Shown piece by piece: positions 50,682 through 57,526 of a stretch of 64,000 bases of DNA (the first letter of the stretch is position 1; every line of letters begins with the position of its first letter). The DNA lies in assembly GCA_003134685.1 (NCBI GenBank), contig PLCA01000009.1, positions 62,001 through 126,000 of the forward strand, written 5' to 3'. The position numbers and the translations under genes were made by a program. The notes below the pieces were generated by a model, which saw only the letters and a list, made by a program, of their open reading frames with translations, made no database searches and was not told the DNA's origin. This DNA comes from Gemmatimonadota bacterium (GTDB lineage Bacteria > Gemmatimonadota > Gemmatimonadetes > Gemmatimonadales > Gemmatimonadaceae).

Positions 50682-51410
50682 ATGCAGAAACCAGGCTTTT
50701 TTGTTCTCGCAGTTGTGTTTCTCGTTTCCTCGGGCGCCAGCACCAGGGCGAGCAGATTCACCGCCCCGATGGTGGCTCCAGGTTCTGTAGAGGGGATAAT
50801 TACGTATACGGGCACGCCTCCCAAGATGAAGCCCATCGATATGGCCAAGGAGCCCTCGTGCGCCAAGCAGCACGCGACGCCGGTGATGACGGAAAGCGTC
50901 GGCGTCGGGCCGGGAAACACTCTCGAAGATGTCGTTGTTTACGTCTCGGCGGGCGACATGGGAGGGGCAGCTACCCAACCCGTGACCTACGAGCAAAAGG
51001 GGTGTCAATACATCCCCCATGTGGCAGCAATGGAAGTAAATCAGCCGCTGGAGATCTACACTCGCGACCAGACTTCGCACAACATCCACCCGATGGCAAA
51101 GGTGAACGCGGAGTGGAACAGATCTCAACCTCCCGGAGCGCCACCGATTAAGGTGACGTATGAAAAGCCGGAGTTCATTCCGGTGAAGTGCAACGTCCAC
51201 CCATGGATGCATGGATACTTCGCTGTGCTCAGCACATCCCACTACTCGGTGTCTGACGACAATGGCAAGTTCAGTCTTAAAGGACTGCCGCCCGGGAAGT
51301 ACACGCTCACGGCCTGGCAGGAAAAGTTCGGCACCCAGACACAAGACGTCACGGTCAGCAGCGGCGGAACCGCCAAGGTGAATTTCACATTCAAAGCAAC
51401 TCCCTACTAA
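50682..51410 (+). CDS. Cupredoxin-like protein with carboxypeptidase-regulatory domain
   Basis: 242 residues with a signal peptide (cleavage near SGASTRA). An N-terminal beta-sandwich (GSVEGIITYTGTPPKMKPID) has candidate type-1 copper ligands in QTSHNIHPMAKV and FIPVKCNVHPWMHGYFAV (Cys, His, Met within CNVHPWM). The C-terminal 60 residues (DNGKFSLKGLPPGKYTLTAW and EKFGTQTQDVTVSSGGTA) form a carboxypeptidase-regulatory-like domain. Proteins of this composition occur widely next to periplasmic cytochromes and oxidases. It could be an extra electron carrier or a copper supplier for the CuA/CuB sites. It sits 37 bp after the dihaem cytochrome and 39 bp before subunit II. Confidence 0.85.
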   Translation: MQKPGFFVLAVVFLVSSGASTRASRFTAPMVAPGSVEGIITYTGTPPKMKPIDMAKEPSCAKQHATPVMTESVGVGPGNTLEDVVVYVSAGDMGGAATQPVTYEQKGCQYIPHVAAMEVNQPLEIYTRDQTSHNIHPMAKVNAEWNRSQPPGAPPIKVTYEKPEFIPVKCNVHPWMHGYFAVLSTSHYSVSDDNGKFSLKGLPPGKYTLTAWQEKFGTQTQDVTVSSGGTAKVNFTFKATPY

Positions 51411-51449
51411 CCGCTAGAAATCCAGAGCGGACATAAAGGGCAAAGCGCC

Positions 51450-52250
51450 ATGGGCAAAGTCTTCGCGATTGTCGTGACGATCATCACCATCGTCGCTACT
51501 GCGATCTTTGTCTCGCATGTCTGGTGGCTGCCGCCGGACGTCTCCCTGCTTGGAGCGGGTATCGACCGACAGATATCGGAGACAATGGTTACCTCCGGCA
51601 TCCTTTTCGTTGTGGCCCAGCTGACGCTCGCGCTCTTCGTGTGGCGGTTCGCCGACAACAACGATCAGCGCAAGATCAAGATATTTCCCGGCGGTGCCAC
51701 TCCGATGGTGGTCGGCGCAATACTTATCGTCGGCGCCGAAATTCTCGCGCTCACGCTTGTGGGCACCAAGATCTGGGCTAGCATCTACGTTGCTCCCGCC
51801 GATCCCCACTCGCTCAAGATCGACGTGCAGGCCGAGCAGTTCGCCTACTACTTCCGGTATCCGGGACCCGACGGCAAATTCGGCGCACTCCATCCCGAGC
51901 TCATCGACGAATCGAGCGGGAACTTCTTCGGGTTGGACCCGGCTCATGATACGGCGGCCCGGGACGACATCGTCGCCGCGACCTTGGCAGTGCCGGTCAA
52001 CACGCCAATCCTGCTCGAGCTGCACTCCAAGGACGTGAATCATGCTTTCTATGTACCGGAGCTGCGGATTCAGCAGGACTTCGTGCCGGGGCTCGTGATA
52101 CCGCTCCATTTCACCGCCATCCGACTTACAAAAAGCGAAATAGTGTGCACCCAGCTGTGCGGCCTGGGTCACTATAACATGCGCGCCTATCTCGAGGTAA
52201 TGAGTGCCGAGGACTTCAAGAAATGGTTAAATGACCAGTCCGCACAGTAG
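51450..52250 (+). CDS. coxB: Cytochrome c oxidase subunit II, with altered CuA/Mg and K-channel residues
   Basis: 266 residues. Two membrane helices (about 5-24 and 48-66, plus a third hydrophobic stretch 88-112) are followed by the periplasmic CuA domain: QFAYYFRYPGPDGKFG, VNHAFYVPELRIQQDFVPG (first His ligand) and CTQLCGLGHYNM (Cys, Cys, His, Met ligands). The usual CxExC is CTQLC here: the Glu that also binds the active-site Mg is Gln. The HNTxxEVxW motif with the K-channel entry Glu is replaced by GATPMVVGA. It accepts electrons from a cytochrome c or cupredoxin. It has no fused cytochrome c domain. Its 3' end overlaps coxA by 20 bases. Confidence 0.95.
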   Translation: MGKVFAIVVTIITIVATAIFVSHVWWLPPDVSLLGAGIDRQISETMVTSGILFVVAQLTLALFVWRFADNNDQRKIKIFPGGATPMVVGAILIVGAEILALTLVGTKIWASIYVAPADPHSLKIDVQAEQFAYYFRYPGPDGKFGALHPELIDESSGNFFGLDPAHDTAARDDIVAATLAVPVNTPILLELHSKDVNHAFYVPELRIQQDFVPGLVIPLHFTAIRLTKSEIVCTQLCGLGHYNMRAYLEVMSAEDFKKWLNDQSAQ

Positions 52251-53997
52251 TCACGCTGCGCCCCAGAGCTTCTGGCGCAAGTACGTCTTCAGCCTCGATC
52301 ACAAGGTGATCGGTCGGCAGTACCTGGATCTTTCTCTGGTCGCGGTTACGACGGGAATGATCCTCTCCTGGCTGATGCGATTGCATCTGGCCTGGCCAAC
52401 ACGCGCCATACCATTCCTCGGCGTACTCTCGCCCGAGGCAACGGGCGGCATCATCACACCCGAGTACTACCTGTCGCTGATGACGATGCACGGCACCATC
52501 ATGGTGTTCTTCGTGCTCACCACGGCGCCCTTTGCCGGCTTCGGAAATTTCATCCTTCCGATTCAGATCGGCGCGGAAGACATGGCATTTCCGCATTTCA
52601 ACATGATGTCGTTCTGGGTGACGTTTGTGGCGTTCATCGTGCTCGTCTCCGCGTTCTTCGTCCCGGAAGGACCGCCACTCGCCGGCTGGACCGCTTACGC
52701 TCCGCTCAGCGCGGTGGGAAAGGACTCTGGTCCTGGGGAGGGATGGGGGCAGACTCTTTGGGTCATCTCGATTGCAATCTTCTGCATAGGCCAGCTAATC
52801 GGATCGCTGAATTTCATCGCGACGACGCTCGATCTTCGGACTAAAGGCATGACGTTGGCGCGGATGCCGTATAGCACCTGGGCCTGGTTTATCACGTCGG
52901 TAATTGGTCTCATCGCGTTCTCGGTGCTGTTTCCCGCTTGCATTCTGCTTCTGCTCGACCGGGTGGCTGGGACCAGCTTCTTCATCCCGGCCGGCCTCGT
53001 CATAAGCGATCGACTGCAACCCCACTCGGGCGGCTCGCCACTCCTCTGGCAGCATCTATTCTGGTTCTTTGGACACCCCGAGGTATACATCGCCATACTC
53101 CCGGGCTTCGGAATCGTGTCGCACATTCTACCTGCAGTGACGAGAAAGCCGTTGCTTGGACCGCGCGTGCTGATCGCGTGCATGATCGCGATCGGGTTTC
53201 TGAGCTATACAGTGTGGGGCCATCACATGTTCATGAGCGGAATGAATCCCCTCTCTGCGACGCTATTTTCGGTCCCGACGCTCATCATTACGATCCCCGC
53301 CGCAATCGCGACGCTGCTCTGGATCGGAACGCTTTACGGATCGAAGCTGCGCTTCAACACGCCTGCCCTGTTCTGCCTGGGCTTTATTTCAGTATTCGTC
53401 AGCGGCGGACTGAGTGGTTTCTTCCTCGCGCAACCGGCGATCGACAGCTATCTACACGGGACTTATTTCGTGGTCGGCCATTTCCACTTCGTGATGGGGG
53501 TGGCGGCGATGTTCGCCATCTTTGCGGGCCTTTACTTCTGGTTTCCAAAAATGTTTGGCCGCATGATGAACGAAACGCTCGGCAAGTGGCACTTCATCCT
53601 GACGTTCATCGGCGTCTACTGCATCTTCATGCCGATGCACTACCTGGGGCTCGCCGGCAACGTACGCCGCTACTCCACTTTCACCGTCGACTACATGAAG
53701 GGCTCGATCCCATTGCACCGCTTCATTACGGTCGCTGCGCTATTCACCGGAGCCGCCCAGCTCATTTTCTTCTACAACCTTTTCCGGAGTCGCTTCCGCG
53801 GGGAAATCGCGCCGGCTAACCCATGGCAGGCGACGTCGCTCGAGTGGACGACCAGCTCACCCCCTCCGCACGACAACTTCGGAGGCCATCATCCGGTCGT
53901 CTATCATGGTCCGAACGAATATGGGGTTGCCGGGAGGGAAGGAGACTACATCATGCAGACTTCTCCGGAACCCGAGCCTGTGGCTGCGGCTTCGTGA
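52231..53997 (+). CDS. coxA: Cytochrome c oxidase subunit I lacking the K-channel lysine
   Basis: 588 residues, twelve or more membrane helices. Haem a ligands are in TMHGTIMVFF and VVGHFHFVMG; CuB and the cross-linked Tyr are in FFGHPEVYIA and WGHHMF. The D-channel looks intact (GFGNF, AEDMAFPHFN, Glu of HPEVY). The K-channel is not: between HHM and the following LLWIGT an ungapped comparison with A1 oxidases puts Ala where Lys and Thr of VPTGIK should be (IPAAIA). The Mg-site Asp of the HDTYY motif is Gly (HGTYF). The arginine pair VRRYSTF near the haem propionates is kept. It reduces O2 to water and pumps protons. A C-terminal extension of about 50 residues is polar. It overlaps subunit III by four bases. 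Confidence 0.96.
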   Translation: MTSPHSSHAAPQSFWRKYVFSLDHKVIGRQYLDLSLVAVTTGMILSWLMRLHLAWPTRAIPFLGVLSPEATGGIITPEYYLSLMTMHGTIMVFFVLTTAPFAGFGNFILPIQIGAEDMAFPHFNMMSFWVTFVAFIVLVSAFFVPEGPPLAGWTAYAPLSAVGKDSGPGEGWGQTLWVISIAIFCIGQLIGSLNFIATTLDLRTKGMTLARMPYSTWAWFITSVIGLIAFSVLFPACILLLLDRVAGTSFFIPAGLVISDRLQPHSGGSPLLWQHLFWFFGHPEVYIAILPGFGIVSHILPAVTRKPLLGPRVLIACMIAIGFLSYTVWGHHMFMSGMNPLSATLFSVPTLIITIPAAIATLLWIGTLYGSKLRFNTPALFCLGFISVFVSGGLSGFFLAQPAIDSYLHGTYFVVGHFHFVMGVAAMFAIFAGLYFWFPKMFGRMMNETLGKWHFILTFIGVYCIFMPMHYLGLAGNVRRYSTFTVDYMKGSIPLHRFITVAALFTGAAQLIFFYNLFRSRFRGEIAPANPWQATSLEWTTSSPPPHDNFGGHHPVVYHGPNEYGVAGREGDYIMQTSPEPEPVAAAS

Positions 53998-54581
53998 CTT
54001 CCCTCTCTGTGAAGTCGCCCGCAGCGCCTGCTCAAACCGGCGTGTTGGTCGGCATCGCGGCCATCACGATGTCGTTTGCCGCCTATTCGAGCGCTCTAAT
54101 CGTGCGACAGGGTGCGAGCCCCGATTGGCTGCACTTTACTCTCCCACGAGTCCTTTTCTTCAACACGCTGGTCGTTCTGGCGAGCAGCGCAACATTGTAT
54201 GTTGCGCGCCCGCGCAGCCGCGCGACGGCGGATCCGGCAGGCAGCGGGGCGGCCGTCGATGCGCCTAATCTCACCTGGCTTTACGCCACGATCCTGCTCG
54301 GATTCTTGTTTCTCGCTGGTCAGATCATGGCGTGGCGCAACCTCGCCGCTCAGGGTCTCACGCTGTCCTCGAGTCCGAGCAGTTCTTTCTTCTACCTGCT
54401 GACTGCGATGCACGGGCTGCACCTGTTAGGTGGGCTCGCCGGCCTCCTCTATGTCGTTTACCGTGTCCGCCGCTCGAGCCCGGTACGGGCGGTGGTTGCG
54501 TATAAGGCCGCGTCACTCTACTGGCATTTCATGACGGTACTGTGGCTGTACTTATTCGCGATACTCGCCACCCGCATTTAG
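53994..54581 (+). CDS. Cytochrome c oxidase subunit III (first of two)
   Basis: 195 residues from the GTG that overlaps the coxA stop (GTGA, 53994-53997). About five membrane helices; sequence marks of the family are TLPRVLFFNTLVVLASSATL, LGFLFLAGQIMAWRNLAAQG, FFYLLTAMHGLHLLGG and ASLYWHFMTVLWLYLFAILA. The histidine/glutamate pattern of helix III in classic seven-helix subunits is incomplete, as expected for short versions. Together with the next gene it gives two subunit-III-like proteins in the operon, as in the alternative coxMNOP-type oxidases. Confidence 0.9.
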   Translation: MTSLSVKSPAAPAQTGVLVGIAAITMSFAAYSSALIVRQGASPDWLHFTLPRVLFFNTLVVLASSATLYVARPRSRATADPAGSGAAVDAPNLTWLYATILLGFLFLAGQIMAWRNLAAQGLTLSSSPSSSFFYLLTAMHGLHLLGGLAGLLYVVYRVRRSSPVRAVVAYKAASLYWHFMTVLWLYLFAILATRI

Positions 54582-54597
54582 CCAAACGGAGGTATGG

Positions 54598-55224
54598 GTG
54601 AGCCACGCTGAAGTCTCTATGGAACACGTGCACGGCGCGGTCACTGAGGAGCGCCCTTTCGGCGTTTCGAGCAAAAAGCTGGTGATGTGGCTTTTCATCA
54701 TCGCCGATGCGGCTACGTTCGGCGCGATCCTCTTCGCTTACGGGTACGTACGCGTTGGTAGCCCTGACTGGACGAAGCCGTTCGAGTTCTTTCCCACTAT
54801 CCTGAACGGAATCGTCATGACGATCGTGCTGCTCACGAGCAGCCTCACCATGATGGGAGCTGTCCGCGCTGCAAGCGCCGGCCGTCCGACCGCAATTCGC
54901 TGGCTCGGTGCAACAATTCTGTTGGGAACCGCCTTCGTCGTGCTACACCTGCGCGAATGGTCCCTCATGATCCGCGAGGGCTGGAGCCCGAGCCGTAATC
55001 CTCTGGGTGGATCCCCGCTCTTTGGCGCGACGTTTTTCGGCATCACGGGGTTGAGCCTCTTGCACATAGTGGCTGGTGTGATTGCCCTCGCAGTGGTGAC
55101 CCTGCTTTATCGGAGGGGCCGGCTTGACGCGAGCTACATAGAAACGACCGGACTCTACTGGCATTTCGTAGATCTGGTTTGGATTTTCGTATTTCCGCTC
55201 GTCTATCTTTTGAACGCGCGCTGA
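54598..55224 (+). CDS. Cytochrome c oxidase subunit III-like protein (second of two)
   Basis: 208 residues from a GTG start 16 bp after the previous gene, preceded by GGAGG. Five membrane helices, with FGVSSKKLVMWLFIIADAAT, FGAILFAYGYVRVG, FFGITGLSLLHIVAGVIALA and TTGLYWHFVDLVWIFVFPLV; the last is the conserved final helix of subunit III/CyoC proteins. It differs clearly from the first subunit III, so it is a paralogue with its own role, not a repeat. It presumably binds beside subunit I. Confidence 0.9.
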   Translation: MSHAEVSMEHVHGAVTEERPFGVSSKKLVMWLFIIADAATFGAILFAYGYVRVGSPDWTKPFEFFPTILNGIVMTIVLLTSSLTMMGAVRAASAGRPTAIRWLGATILLGTAFVVLHLREWSLMIREGWSPSRNPLGGSPLFGATFFGITGLSLLHIVAGVIALAVVTLLYRRGRLDASYIETTGLYWHFVDLVWIFVFPLVYLLNAR

Positions 55225-55250
55225 CCAACGTCCGAAGAGAAGAGGTGGAG

Positions 55251-55595
55251 ATGTCGAGTGCTGGGTCCAGCTCTAGTCCGGGAATGAGGTTTTACACAGT
55301 CCTCTGGGCAGGACTGCTGGGGATTGTAATCGTCGAGGTCCTCTTGACGTATGGGGGCCTGCGTCCACTCCCGCTGCTGATAGCGCTGCTCGCGCTCGCT
55401 CTAATCGGGGCTGGTGTGGTGCTCATGTACTTCATGCATCTGAGATACGAGCGACGGGTTCTCTTTTGGAGTCTCATTCCGGCTCTTGTATTCGCGCTGG
55501 TGATGCTCGATCACATTTGGCCAGACGCGTTTCGCGTGACGTCGATGCGGCTCCCTGTCGCCGCTAGCAGTACCCCCGCGGGCGGCGCGCAGTGA
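55251..55595 (+). CDS. Cytochrome c oxidase subunit IV-like membrane protein
   Basis: 114 residues from the ATG at 55251 after GTGGAG. Three membrane helices: YTVLWAGLLGIVIVEVLLTY, LLIALLALALIGAGVVLMYF and VLFWSLIPALVFALVMLDHI, then a short polar tail. MHLRYERR between helices two and three is the usual CoxIV/CyoD-type loop. This small subunit helps assembly of CuB into subunit I in related oxidases. It lies 26 bp after the second subunit III and overlaps the following small gene. Confidence 0.88.
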   Translation: MSSAGSSSSPGMRFYTVLWAGLLGIVIVEVLLTYGGLRPLPLLIALLALALIGAGVVLMYFMHLRYERRVLFWSLIPALVFALVMLDHIWPDAFRVTSMRLPVAASSTPAGGAQ

Positions 55596-55723
55596 ACCGC
55601 TACATGCCGGGGATGTTGAGCGCGATGCTTATTCTGATCGTGCCGGCGTTCCTCATCTGCGTAGGACTGACGGTTCTGGCCTATCGGAAATGGCAATCGC
55701 CCGATGAGGAGCCACGGCCATAG
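55592..55723 (+). CDS. 43-residue single-span membrane peptide at the operon end
   Basis: The GTG at 55592 overlaps the stop of the subunit IV gene (GTGA). The product has one hydrophobic helix (LSAMLILIVPAFLICVGLTV) followed by a basic and acidic tail (YRKWQSPDEEPRP). Too short for ordinary gene calls, but the four-base overlap, the clean helix and the position at the end of an oxidase operon argue for a real small subunit, similar in size to CcoQ/CydX-type peptides. No homologue is recognised by sequence. Confidence 0.6.
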   Translation: MNRYMPGMLSAMLILIVPAFLICVGLTVLAYRKWQSPDEEPRP

Positions 55724-55840
55724 CGCGCACTTCCGGGGCAGGGAAATAGCGAGGGGCGCGCCCTGGTGCTAGCTTGCCATCCGTAGAGCGTCATCCCTCA
55801 GCGCGATCGGTAACGCGCCTCCGCCACACTGGGACGGAAC

Positions 55841-57481
55841 TTGGTCGGAACTCAAAAGCGCTCCAGGCCTCTGTGGACTATCGGCTCGCGTTATGTGCTC
55901 GCGCTCGTGACCACAATCCTGGCGCATGCCCTCACGATCGCACTCAGGCGAGACGTGCCGACCCCCAGCTTCATGCTCTTCATACCCGCCGTCGCGATCT
56001 CGGCCTGGTTCGGCGGACTCGGGCCGAGCATTCTGGCGACGGCAATGTCACTGGTCCTGATCAGGATCCACTATCTTGGGCCCGGCTGGGTCGGGCTCGG
56101 ACCGGAGAATGGAACGCTCTCGGTGGCGACGTTCCTCGTCGTCGCCGTAATCATTGCCGGCACGATGGAAGCGCTGCGGCGCTCGCGAGTTCTAGCCGAT
56201 TCCCACGCGGCGGCGCTCGGGCGCCTCAACGACGAAAATCAGCGCGTCGCCATGCGCGCGACGAAGCTCCTCGATGTGACGACCGCGCTCTCCGAAGCAA
56301 TGTCGGTGGACGAGGTGACTGCGGTCGTGCTGACCAATGGTCTCGCGGTGGTCGAGGCGGCTCGCGGCGTACTTGTGTCGGTAGAGGGTGATCGCGTCAA
56401 ATTCCTGGGCTCGCGCGGCATGACGCCGGCCCTGGACGCTCAACTGGCCCTGCTGACGCTCGATACCGATGTCCCGGTGATTCGCGCCCTCCGAAAGGGG
56501 GAAATGATTTCTATCGAATCACCGGAGGAATTCCGGGACACGTTCGCGGGAGTGTATCAGGACTTCGGCGAGCTCGCGGACATGCAGACCTACCTGGCGA
56601 CACCACTCGTGCATGCCGGGGAGACGGTCGGCTCACTCGCGCTTCACTTCAAGGAAGCCGCCGCGGTTGGCGCGTCTGACAGGGCGTTCACTATGCTGCT
56701 TGCCCAGGCCGCGGCGACTGCGCTGTTCCGGGCGCGGACCTACGACGCGGAGCTCGACAAGCGACGCCGCGCGGAGCTGCTCGTCCAGGCACGCGAAGAT
56801 GTTCTCGGCGTCGTCGCGCACGACCTTCGCAATCCGCTGAATCTCATTCTCATGACGAATGAGCTGTTGCTCGAGGAGCACCTGGCTCCCGAGCGCCAGA
56901 CGGAGATGTTCGGCGTCGCGATGCGCGCCTCGAAGCAGATGAACCGCATGATAGACGATCTGCTCGATCATGTGCGTCTGCAGGCGGGGAGGCTCTCGCT
57001 CGAGATCGAGGAAGTGAGCGTGGAAACCATCATGCGTCAGGCGGAAGAGACGTTTCGTCCGCTCGCCGAGAGGGGTCACCTTCACTTCCACATAGCGACG
57101 CAGGACAGCGCTATTGTGCGCGCTGATCCCAAGCGCGTGTCGCAGATCGTCGGCAACCTGGTCGGAAACGCGATCAAGTTCACACCGGAACAGGGATTGG
57201 TGAGCTTGCGCGCGATCCACGACGACGATCAGGTTGTGTTTCAGGTCGTGGACGACGGGCCCGGCATTCCACCAGAACAGATATCGCATCTCTTTGACAA
57301 CTTCTGGCAGGCTCGGAAGAACGATCAGCGCGGTGTCGGGCTCGGGCTTGCCATTGCAAAGGAGCTTGTTGAGGCGCACGGCGGAAAGATATGGGTCGAA
57401 AGCGACGTTGACCACGGCAGTACGTTTTCCTTCAGCCTGCCCGCTGTTACCATGTCCGTGGAGAGCGTCATTCCTCAGTAA
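55841..57481 (+). CDS. Membrane histidine kinase with DUF4118 and GAF domains
   Basis: 546 residues from a TTG start. Four membrane helices in the first 110 residues form a KdpD-like DUF4118 module (PSFMLFIPAVAISAWFGGLG, PSILATAMSLVLI). A GAF domain follows (about 145-297), then the dimerisation helix with the phosphorylated His 327 in VVAHDLRNPLN and the ATPase domain with NLVGNAIKFTPEQ (N box), VDDGPGIPPEQ and GVGLGLAIAKELVEAHGG (G boxes). All catalytic motifs are intact. No response regulator gene is next to it, so it is an orphan kinase. It is 117 bp after the oxidase operon and could sense redox state or gases, but no haem motif is seen in the GAF domain. Confidence 0.94.
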   Translation: MVGTQKRSRPLWTIGSRYVLALVTTILAHALTIALRRDVPTPSFMLFIPAVAISAWFGGLGPSILATAMSLVLIRIHYLGPGWVGLGPENGTLSVATFLVVAVIIAGTMEALRRSRVLADSHAAALGRLNDENQRVAMRATKLLDVTTALSEAMSVDEVTAVVLTNGLAVVEAARGVLVSVEGDRVKFLGSRGMTPALDAQLALLTLDTDVPVIRALRKGEMISIESPEEFRDTFAGVYQDFGELADMQTYLATPLVHAGETVGSLALHFKEAAAVGASDRAFTMLLAQAAATALFRARTYDAELDKRRRAELLVQAREDVLGVVAHDLRNPLNLILMTNELLLEEHLAPERQTEMFGVAMRASKQMNRMIDDLLDHVRLQAGRLSLEIEEVSVETIMRQAEETFRPLAERGHLHFHIATQDSAIVRADPKRVSQIVGNLVGNAIKFTPEQGLVSLRAIHDDDQVVFQVVDDGPGIPPEQISHLFDNFWQARKNDQRGVGLGLAIAKELVEAHGGKIWVESDVDHGSTFSFSLPAVTMSVESVIPQ

Positions 57482-57526
57482 CACAGACGCCGACTGACAA
57501 TCGGCAGTCTACTTTCTGGAGCAGCC

